Assembly: GCF_947242115.1 (NCBI RefSeq)
Contig: NC_074714.1
Span: 41,770,149 to 41,834,148 of the forward strand
Reading direction: 5' to 3'
Origin: Biomphalaria glabrata
Taxonomy: Eukaryota > Mollusca > Gastropoda > Planorbidae
DNA length: 64,000 nt
Shown here: in pieces, positions 11,328-23,300 of the stretch
Layout of the letters: the number at the start of each line of letters is the position of its first letter
Position numbering within the stretch: the first letter of the stretch is position 1
Position numbers and translations under genes: made by a program
Notes under the pieces: generated by a model
The model's database searches: none
The model's input: the letters and a program-made list of their open reading frames with translations, nothing else
What the model was told of the DNA's origin: nothing

Positions 11328-14300
11328 GTAAGTACTAGCTATAATATCTCTTTCTAAAGTAAAGTTTTCATCTTCAATAGCTGTATGGCAGTTTTTTAAC
11401 TATTAAAAATGGAGATGTTTGCTTTAGAGAGCTAGGTCCCTGTAGCTATACTTTGTTGCAGTTATACTTTTTACAAAGCTTATATCAACTCACTGTCTGT
11501 TTGTCTGGTAAAAAGGTTTCGTACGTGTTATTTCTCCCACACCCAATCTCGGATCAAGCTGAAAATTTCGCACAATTATTTCTTTTACCCAACAACACAA
11601 GAATTAATTTTAAAAATTACCCATAAGTTAATTTACTAATAATGATTAATTCTTTTGTTTGGTATCTTGAACAAGGGAAAGGAGCTTTAGTTGACTGAAG
11701 CGATGGTTTAAGCTGAGTTAGTCCCCTTTATAAGGTCGCCGCTCTAAATTATATAACAATATATAACTATAAAATCTTCTTTAGTCATAAGAACATTACT
11801 AGCAGAGTGGTTAGCACGTCTGCTAGAGGATGTGTGAGTGACGAGTTTTTTTATGCTTTTAAAAATCAATTATGGTAAAATCCACCCAGAACTCCCTTTG
11901 TTTCTTTCCTCCCCCCCCCCCCTCCATTTTTCTCAACTGGTCCGTATAATAGATAGGATTGTATATGGCTCCTTTTGTCTCGAAAGGCAATGGATGCGCC
12001 CAAGTGAGTCACTGGTTTTGGCTTAATCTTGAGACGGGGCAGAATCTGGTGTGGCTAATCAAGCCAATTCTAGAACGGCAGACTTTGCCACAATTCGTAC
12101 ATTTGTATGCCTCTGATTTAGTGCTAGCAGACAGGGCAGCTTTCTTTTTTTCCCTCTTGATTAAAGCCGCTTCAATTCTTTTGTTCTCAGCAAGGGTTGT
12201 CCCAGCACGCACAGTCTGTCTCCATGCACTCCGGTCTTTGGCTATGTTTTCCCACATACTTTCACTGATGCCTGAGGCTCTCATGTCTCGCTTGCAGACA
12301 TCTCTATATGTTAGTCTTGGGCGGCCCTTGGGTCTGACTCCTTCCACAAGCTCAGCATATAAGATATCTTTCGGGATTCTACCATCTGGCATGCGGGTGA
12401 CATGTCCGAGCCAGCGTAATCTCCTTTGTGTCAGGAGAGCATACATGCTGTTCATATTGGCCAGTCTCAAAACTTCCTGATTGGAGACATGGTCCCTCCA
12501 AGAGATGCCCATTATGCGTCTCAGTGTAGTGTATTGAGAAAGCTAAAAGCATGATATAGCACTTAACATAAACAATTGGTAAAAATATTATTAATTCACA
12601 AATTTATTGTTGTTGGTCTAGATCTATTACTAATTTAATTACATGGCTGATCCAAACTAATTAATACAATTATACTTTGTGTAAGCTTTGTTGTGTTTTT
12701 TAAAGTATTTTTTAGTTTTTTTCTTGTTATGGTAGTGCTATTCGTTCTGAGACTAATTTGCCTTTTTAAATATTTAAGAAAAAATTTATTGAGTTTCTAT
12801 CTTTTACTTTCCCCGAACTGTGTTTGTTTTATAACTAATCATTTTAATATCTTAAAATTAAAAATATAATTAGCATAATAAAAATCTGTAGTGAAAAAAT
12901 TCTCTGAAATACTCAATCAAATCCTAGAAGTGTTATTTATTGGCTTCAAATTTATTTATGTTATTTTTATTAAAGTCTATGGAGGGCCTCTACAAGAGAG
13001 TTGTCCTCCACAATAGATATTTTTATAAATATTCTTTCATAACTTGAATTTGGAAAATTGGGGTCAAATTTGTTTGTGACATATATTTTTATATATGTTT
13101 TATTTATACTTCAGCAACATGACCAATTTTATTATTCTATTTCCAATTGCAGTTTTTCCACATTTACATATATAAAAGGTTTTTATCACTTTTTGTTTTT
13201 TACTTGAAGCACCAAAATGCACCTATTCTGAATAATATGCATAAAAAAAATATTGTGACAATAACATCCTGTAAGTTAAGGTAGAGAAAACAAAATGTAA
13301 TGAATAATTTATGAACAACAGTTGCCTACTTATCCAAACAATGGAAACAGTTATTAGTCATCCTCCTTGCTGGAGAATTAATTAGCCTTGCCAATTATGA
13401 AGTAGCAGAGTCACAGCACGGTTCATGTAGCTTTTTTTTTTTTTGTGGAAATCACCCAACAATGTATGGCCATGGGCATGGCAGATCTAGAGGAACAATT
13501 ATAACTTGACTCTTATGATGAGGAACTGCCTGAATGTCATCTGTAGACCCAGAGCTTTTGACAGGGTATAGCACGCCACCATGGCACACAGGCGTCACTC
13601 TGTCAGTAGGTCTTCCAGAGGTAGGTCTGCATCCAATTCCAGAAAACATGTGTCCCAAAATGGGTCGCAGTCCCGAAGCAGGTCAGAATCTCCAAAGCCT
13701 CAGAAAAAAAGAAAGAAAGATCAGGTGATGTGTGCCTTTTGAGCATATTTAGAACATTGTTTAAGCAGCTTTTCCTCTGGTGTCGATTCATTTGAGTTGA
13801 CAGGTCATGGTGCTGTGCCCACAGACTTAATTAAAAGTTTAAACAAAGCATTTTTGAAAGATTTCATGCATATTTTTCTGACTATGATGTGATCATAAGG
13901 CTATTAAACCGAAAGGAATGTACTGTAAGATATTAATTTATGACTGAAACCAGGTCTGTAGATTTTGTTTGAGTAAAAATAAAGATAGATTCCAAATTTG
14001 AGTTGTTGGCTTCATTGTAGCCACAGGCCCCCTTTACAGTAATAGAACTCAATAGCAAGAGCATTACTACAAAGACAATGTCCAGAATGTAAACACTTTG
14101 ACCTTTCCATTAGAAAAAGATCCAGAGGAAAAGCAAACTGTTTAAAAAAATATTTAAAAAATTGTTTTGTTTATACTGACAGGGAGAGGTCTACAATATC
14201 AACTCACTCTTGCAGTCTTTGCCTGGTGAGGAGTCATCCATAAGTATCGTGTCCCAGGTGACCTTACCGTTCATCATTGCAGGTTTCGGTATGGTGGGCG

Positions 14301-17300
14301 CTGGCATGGTTTTAGACATTGTCCAGGTAATCCTACTTTCTAAGCTTGATTTTTATTTTGTATTTTATCTTTGCTTATTGGTTTTGATGGTCTTTAAATC
14401 TCTTCTTCATAATTGCAGAGTTAGTTGTTTAATATATAAAAGCCCATGAATAAATTGTAATTGGGGTGTTTTTAAAATTATCTTATTAACTTTTATAGGC
14501 CTCTCTGTTTTGCATTTCTTAAGAAGTCTTATGCATGGTTTTATTCATTTGAATTGTTAGTTGTAGAAAAATATAATAAGGGTTTGATTGTATTCAATAT
14601 TTTTGTTCTGTGTTGGGTGAGAACTATAGATACTAGATCTTAAAGTTTCCCTTTGACACCTAGTGGTCTAGCTGTGCAGATGTAAATGTCACCTTTTTCT
14701 GTTGCATTTGACACAGGTGTTTGTCAGTTAGACTATCTTGTATTAGACATGGGGGTTTGTTAGACTATTTAGCATTCAGACTATCTTGCATTAGATATAG
14801 GTGTTTGTCAGTTAGACTATCTTGCATTAGATATAGGTGTTTGTCAGCTAGACTATCTTGCATTAGACAATGAAAACCATGTTTGCTACTGAGTAGTGTG
14901 TATGTCTGTGTTTTTCAATTTGGCCTACTGTGCAATGAATCCTTACAATGGTTCAGTAGCTCCATGGAGAAATTAGACATGCTTCATTAATTGATTCACT
15001 CTTGATCTTCCTATTATGCGTTTCCTTCTGATTTCAATCTAATCATGTTAGATGTCATGACCTGTGATGTGGCAACAAGCTATTGGTCTCCACTGCCCAC
15101 AGGTTGCGATGTTGCTGGTCGGTGTTGAGGCCTGCTATAACGATTAATCTCAATCTATGAGAATTTTTTCATGATAAAATAAACTTTAAAAAAATAGATT
15201 GTCACCGCGTTATTTTGGATATGATAAATGTCACTGTGGTTATGTTTGATGCTGTGCTACTATTGTCGGTTTATCAATGTAGGCGTGGTGGTGACATTGG
15301 GTTCAGGTTATAAATCACAGAATAATGAAATGACGCTGGATATAGCAGACACAAATAAGTTTAATATAACATCACATGGTGAATACGATATACAATTCGA
15401 CCCAGGAATGGTCAGTATTAATCCAACAGAAATATCACCAATATAACAACTTAGTAACTATTCTATAACCAACTACTTTAAACATCTAACTCTACTGCTT
15501 TTTGTATATTAAGTGACTCTATCAAGTGCTTGCTACAAGATCTCTATGTTGACTGACTGCCTTTAACTCTCTGGTTCACCTAAGGTCAAAAGTGTTCACC
15601 CTAGGGCAACATGAGTTGTGAATAAGATTCACAATATTGATTTAACATTTACAATATAGAATTAGGGTTTCTACTCTATGGCACCAACTTTGAGGTGGTG
15701 ACATAGATTAATTAACCCATTTTCCAGAACAATAAATTTATATTTAGCCTGCTAGTGTCTTAAGCTGGTGAAGTTTATTTTTACTAGTGTCTGTTCTCAT
15801 GACTTTTAATGGTTCTGTATGACCAATGCAATATCTTTTCATTCCTGGTTGTATGTTTGAGCTGGCTGGACTCAGGATGGTCTCTAATTCACCCAAAAGT
15901 AAAAAATCCACATTTCATAAACATTTAAGTGCTGTACCACTCAGGCACCACATTTCATAAAGATTTTGAATAATCTTCATTAATAACAAAAAATGTTTAT
16001 ATACATCAGTCTTATAGGTCTAGAATAAAAGCACTTGAGTAAAAATTTGTTCATATTTATTCTTTATGTTGTACCTGAAACAACAAAAACATTCAGAAAC
16101 CATTTAATTATAAATTGGGGTTTGTGTACTGAATGACGTTAATTGTTGGCTGTTTAACAATGGGGCTTGAGTTTGTATTTTGATGTGGACCAGGAGTTTT
16201 TAATTGAGATCTGACTCTAGCTGACATATGTTAGCTGAGCACATTAAAGTAGCACAGAAACCTTCTTCCAGATACCCCACCCCCGGCAAATGTCCACAAA
16301 AAAAAGATTGGAACAGAGTGCATTGAGAACAGGAACTATACAAAAGCAATTTTGAAAAAAAAAATGTCTGTTAACATTGTTGTCCATCTCTCCACAGCAT
16401 TGGACAGTGTTCACACAAGTAAAAGAGATCTTTATTTTGGTACCAGCATTGCTGGGTCTCAAAGGTAATCTGGAGATGACGCTTGCTTCTCGACTATCAA
16501 CGCAAGCTAATTTAGGTCACATGGATTCCAGGAAGGAACTGCTGAAGATGGTTGGTGGCAACTTGTCTCTCATTCAAGCAAGTAAATTTTATGTTTTGTT
16601 TTAGAGAAAACTTCTCAGATAAGTTTTATTCTAGAGTATCTTTTTAGATACGTTTTATGATCATAAATACAAGCTAGAGTATTTCAGATGAATGGGTTAG
16701 ATATAGCTGTGCAAAACTCTAAATTGTGCATTACCCAGTGAATTAGGAAAATGTATGTTTAATGATTTCTCACTTACAATACAACATGTGTTCATTGATT
16801 CCTTCACCTGTTATATTGCAAACACAAAATCAATACAACATACCTACGTAATTATGAGAAAAAAATTATTATGAAGGGTATATAATGTGGTAGCGGAGTA
16901 GGAAATAAACTGATAAACCAAGTCATACAGTAGGAAGCCTTGAATCTATTCAATTAAATTGCCTGTTGACCACTAAAAAAAAAAATGTAGTTGAATGGTG
17001 GATGTGTTGGTCATACAGAATGCTTAATAAGCATCGGTCAATTAAAAAAAAAGATTAAATCAATGTTATCTGCCTTAAATTAAGGATCAGATTGGAAAAT
17101 ATTTTTTTTATTTCATTAATATGTCCAATGATCGTATAATTTTCAAGCGCTTCAGCAGTGCCTCATAGATTGCTAGGTCTCAAAGGGAAATTTGCTTAAT
17201 TTTTACATGCTCCATTTAAGTTAGTCAGCAAATTGTTAATGTTAATGCAGTTAGAGGTTCAGTTTGTTTCTGTTTAAAATGTTACTAATTTGAATGTGTC

Positions 17301-20300
17301 AGCTTCATAGTGGCTGAACAATATAAATCTTTAATATTAAAGTAAATTATTAGTAAAGTATTAAAATAATATCCTGTAGGTATGATCTTATCTTTTTGTT
17401 GCAAATGTTTTCTTTATCCAGGCTCAGGCTATAGTTGTGGGCTTTTTGTCCTCTTTAACTGCCATGGTTCTTGGCTGGATACCCAAAGGAGATTTCAACA
17501 TCCAGCATGGGCTCCTCCTGTGTGCCAGCAGTGTTTTCACTGCAGCGTTAGCTAGTTTAATATTAGGTAAGTCAGACTAGCAGGTCAGCATTAAGCTTGC
17601 TTGTATAAATTGATTTTTTGTTTGTTTCTACCTATTTGTTTGTTTGTTGTTTTTTTTAATGATGCATTATTTAATTTCAAATGGAATGTTGTTGTTTTTT
17701 TCAGGTTCTATAATGGTTCTAGTTGTTTTACTGTCTCGCTACTTCAAAATAAATCCTGATAATGTTGCTACACCCATAGCTGCCAGCTTAGGTGATCTTG
17801 TTACACTATCAATATTAGCCTGGGTAGGGAATCTTTTATATGAAGCAATAGGTAGGTCATTTAGTTTTAGATACGTTTTTTGAAAAGACTTCATTTACTT
17901 CTACTAGAATATCTATGAAGGTGCAGAGAATTTTCTTTTCAAAATAAAGTATTATGCATCAAATGTAAATGACATAAGAAGTAGCCATTGTTTACTAATA
18001 ATTTGTATCCTTACTTTTGCTTTGCTAAGTGGGACTTTTTGTAGCTTATTGTTCCTATTCTTTTTTAATTGTAAAAAAAAATGTGTCACCTCCTTTAGTC
18101 ACTCATATTTGTTTCAGTACTATGTAATACTAGTTTTATACCCACTAAAAATTGAAATTGATTGCAGATTCTAATGTAGCATAACAAAAATAGATTTAAT
18201 GTTTGTATAGTTTGACTCAGTCGTATAGTTTGACATGGCCTAGATAGACAAGAAGTGCCATAAACCAGTTGACACTATCATGATTCAACCACAAGACAGT
18301 TCTTGGCTTGCATCTAATAAAAAGTGGGGGAAAAAGATTATTTAAAGATTTGCTTTCATTTAGTAACTGTTTTTTGTGTATATGTCTTCCCCAGGCCAAC
18401 AAGTTTGGTTAGCACCAACCATTATTGTAGTATTTGCACTTCTGCTGCCACTGTGGGTTGTAATCTGTATACGAAATAAATATACAAATGATGTTATATA
18501 TTCAGGGTGGGTTCCTGTCTTGAGTGCAATGATGATATCAAGGTAACTATATCAAGTAGTATTTCAGATTATTGATATATTGCATTTGAAGCTGTATACA
18601 TATACAAACCAGTATAATTGTTTTTTTCAACTACTATATAAAATAAATTGTCAAAACTTACTGCATTGAACCTATTGCTCACTAATGAATTAAATCACTT
18701 CCACTTTATAACATTCTAGGATAGATTCAATCCTTTACTTTCTTCTATATCTCCTGTTTCTCAAAGCTTTCCTCTTTCTTAATCTTCTATGGAGAAACTA
18801 GGCATTTGCTTTTATAAGCAAAGCTAAGCTCCACCTTAATCTCCCATAGCTGACTGAGCTATATCCCATTTAAATATATATATGGTTGTATAAAACAAGT
18901 CAAAACTATCCCATAACTGCATTATTAACAAATTCGACTGTATAATGATTCTTGGCTCAAAATTTGCATTTAACATCGACAAAACAATAATTACACTTTT
19001 CTCTACAGCAACCATCAGCATTCTAATTAACATTGCCATCACCTGCTGGTATGGTAATACTTCACTGGCACAAAGACATAGACTAATTAGAAAAGCATCG
19101 TATATCACTCGAACAAAGTTACCATCTATGGAATAGCTTTTTCATGACAGATGCCTTTCCAAAACAATCATGATTCTTAAAGACTAGCTGTACCCAATTA
19201 AACCACTGTTACATCAGATCTGAAAGAAGTGATCGTCTCCTTTCCATTAGGGCTAAAACAGAAAGATTTTAAAACTCCTTTATCCCACTTTCGATCAGTC
19301 TTTCAAGGTCATCATAAAGAAGTACATAGAAGTCTAATTCATATAGCGCTGGTTGTGAGTGTGTATGTATTTCGTGTGTGAATGTTGTTCATATTTGCAT
19401 CTATATTGTTATTGTACAGTAGTTACGCTCAAAGCAGGACGTTTTGGCGCGAGCCGTTTTGGCGACGGGACGTTTTGGCGCGAAATACATTATGTACGTT
19501 TATTGTATTATTTCTTTTAAAAGAATTATTCATATCTATGTTTTGCATGAGTGTTTGTGTTAAGACATATTTTTCACGTACTAAATGTAAATGTGTGTTT
19601 GTTTTTCACATCATTTTCTTTAATAAACATTTTGGCTTGTGTATGTGTGCTTATTAAGAGGCACACTTTTATTTTCAAAAAAGTTTTTAAAGATATTACT
19701 TTAAAATTAAAAACAAAAATTGCGTGGGAGAGGGGAGGGATGGGGGAAAGAGTATATACAAGGAGTGAAATGTGAGCAGAAGAGAGGGGGCGGGATAGGT
19801 GTCACATGTAATGACCATTCCCAAGGAGATGATCGCCAGACTCATGACGCCAACGACCAGTGCTCGGTGCTGGTCTTGTCTTCATTTGTTTAACTCTACC
19901 TGCGTCAATGCGAGATGTGTCACCCAAATCACCCCTACCCAATGTCTCAAAATATATCTTTTCATGTTAGAGTTTGTACTGACCACATTCCGTGTCTTGA
20001 TCTTTACTATGTGTGGAGTTATTGTCGTCATTCACCGTAATAGAGCTTTAGATGTTAACATGGTTTTTGTTATATTAAAGTGTGACACTTAGCTAGTTCG
20101 TATATTACACTAATGTCAAAGAAAAAAAAATCTTTTGGAAAGAAATCCAAAAATGTCATCTAGTGCGATAACAGAATCAAATATAGCATGTCATTACCAT
20201 TCAGGAATCTGACTTATTATAGGCCTATGTTCATGAAATAAGCAAAACCTTTATAATTAAAACGAAACAATTCGCTGAACGGTGTTAGAATTCATACTAT

Positions 20301-23300
20301 ACATACAATATTATGGTACAGTGAAATAAACATTGTTATAAAAGCAACGTGATTATTAAATTATCGTCAAATGATATCTCGCGCCAAAACGTCCCGTCGC
20401 CAAAACGGCTCGCGCCAAAATGTCCTGTAGCCAAAACGTCCCGTAGCCAAAACGGCGGCGCCAAAACGTCACGTACTGAGTTACGCTGAGATGTTCAATT
20501 GTAGACAAACGGAATTTCAATTCGATTGGACATATAAAAATTATCTTCTCTTTTTTTTTCCATTAGAATGTTACATATTGGTAGATAGAAATTATTTGTT
20601 ATAACTTCCTTTTTTTTTTCTGTTAGGAAAATAACTAGTTGAAGTTACAAGTTTTTATTATTGTTTTTGATATTTTCCTAAGTTGCTGCTTTCCATTTTT
20701 TTTTTCAGTCTAGGTGGCTTGATTCTAGATTTTACTGTGGCTAACTATGATGGTATTGCTGTCTTTCAGCCTGTAATTAACGGTGAGTTCATATTACCTG
20801 TGATGTCTCGTGATCCCTTATTGGAATTGCAGGTCAAATAATTTGTTTTAACTGTTTCATTAAGAGGATAAAATCCTGTAAAATTTTAGATTCTCTCTTT
20901 ACTTGCCTTGTCTTTTTTTTACTTTTAAATTATTTTAATGTAAATTTTCTTGGGGAAAAATGTGCTTGTTCTTTGTTTCCAACAGGATGGCATTTATTTA
21001 ATTCTTTTTTTTATTAGTCACTTACCCTAGTTGTTTACAAGTTTTATTGAGTTAATATGCATGTGCATACTTGATATTTGTTATTTTTTATTTTTACCAA
21101 TTTTAAAACATAAAATTATATATTTTTTTGTTTTAATGAATGTGAATATAAATCTGTAATCGTATTTGCAGTTATCGTTTTTGACTTATTAATGTGAGGG
21201 ATCTACAAACCAACAAGGCAAACAGAATAGCTATTTTTTTTCCTTTAGGATCCTAAAAAGTCTTTCTAAAGATTAAAGCATTAAATAATATCTATGATAT
21301 TCCAAAACAAAAAAAAAAACAACTGTGTCAAGTTATTTATGTTTAAAAAAAATTCATTCCCTTGGTGCTGAAGTAATGTTCAATGCTATTTTTTCTATAA
21401 TTTCATTGTGATGGAATCCTTTTTAAAGTTAAGAGTAAAGCAAATCTTTATTGTCTCATTTTGTTTTGTAATAAAAATGTCATTCAATTTACTATTAACC
21501 TTTTCATTTGTGATGTTTTGTTTTTCTTTGTCAACTAGGTGTTGGTGGGAACTTAGCTGCTGTCCATGCCAGTAGAATCAGTACTTCACTTCACCAAAAA
21601 GGTAGACCAGGGGGTCCTGTTAGAGATGCTCACCTTAAAGGATGCCTTAATATTTTCAAAGTCTTTTTTGGATCAGGCAAGTGAATATGATTTCATTTCT
21701 AGTGTTAATTTTTCATCTTAATTAAAATATATCTTCATTAAAATACATGATGACAAAAAAAAGGTGTGAGATCTATGACCCATAAAAGTTCTCTATTTAA
21801 TTTCATAAAACAGAGAACTTTTGTTTAATAAGTTTACTCATTATTGTTCATGATTAATCTCGAAATTCTAAATACCAATCTGAGTATAACTTTAATTGTA
21901 AAGTAAATCTACAAATGATTCAAAGTTGATATCCCCTTCTTCTAGACCACAACAGAATTACATTAACGCTTAAAATTATAACATTGGGAATGATACACAT
22001 GGTTTAAAACTAACATGACACCCATCAACATCATCTTGATAATATTGTTATTGTCATTATTCAACTGTATTCAACTGTACTGAGCCATACTCAACTGTAC
22101 TGAACTCTCAACTGTATCGAGCCATAATCAACTCTACAGACTAGTAATTCTCTCTCTGGTTTACATAAGGTCCCAAAAAGTATCTGGAATATCTCAGAAA
22201 TATACAAAACTTGTCAAGAGTACATTCTAAAGAGCATATCTTGAACCATTCATACGCCATATTATTTACACACATACATCCTAGAAACATGATGGCCTCA
22301 GTAACATCAGCCAACGGGTTCACGCACAGTGACCTCAACCTGTGCAGCTAGATCATTGACAACACTATGTTGTTCAACCTTTTTTTGTGTGTGCAGAATA
22401 ATTGCTCTTAATCTATTTCACATTAGCAAATACTTGAACAAAAAATAAAACACTCCCTGATTCTTAATGAAACTGTTCTGACCTCTTTTTGCAAGCTGTT
22501 TCCTTAACTTGACCAACAAACAGAATGAGTTCTTGTTGTGGCTTACTACATCTTGCACAGTTTTCTAATTTGCTTATTAGACATGAAGATGAAATTAAAT
22601 GGCTCCTTTAGTCTTTAGAGACAGTGGATGTGCCACGGTGAAACACTTGTGGATTGCTTCAAGAGAGATTTTTTTAGGATTCTCCTTAGAATTTGATTAG
22701 AGAAATATTTTAACCTTCAATAATATTGGGACTAAAATGCTAGACTCACTGGACTTATCACTTATATGTGGTGTCTCCACACCTCACATTCAGATGCTAT
22801 CTTTGGTAACCAGACCATCAATTCTTATGGTTTCTATGGTCATATTTTCTGTTAAACACTTCTGGAATTATATGAAGAATGGTCTAAGTCTCAGGTTTAT
22901 GTATCACAGTATTGTAACTTTCACACTTTGTATCTACTCACAGTATTTCCAAGTTCTCCTTCTTGTCTAAGTTGTACATCTGTACCTTGACTAACTCCTT
23001 TTTGATCTATCCTGGTATCTTGTTATCAGCTATATTCTGAAGCAGTTACTATCTACTATTTACTCTCTCTCCTAGGAATGAACCTAAAAGATGCAAATAA
23101 AGACAAATGTTATGTTAGAGAAGAGTTCTGGGATTTTTAAAAACAATGTATGTAAAAGAAAAGAAAAGAAAAGATTCTATTTGTATTGTTTACATTACAT
23201 TGGTTTTCTTCTGTCTATCCAGGTGTCCACTCCAAAGCTGCCAGAGTTTTAACCCTACTGGTTATTCCTGGCCATCTACTGTTTTCATTCACCATATTCT

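Noticed and set aside
11959-12480. 173-codon + strand ORF in SLC41A intron 1
   Set aside because: It is the antisense shadow of the LINE tail on the minus strand, whose motifs are clear.
16582-16583. GT donor for SLC41A exon 3 four bases after the GC site
   Set aside because: It breaks the frame with exon 4 at every plausible acceptor, while the GC site restores exact family alignment.
19799-20092. 97-codon ORF inside the Mutator-like element
   Set aside because: No transposase motif; composition does not resemble a conserved protein.
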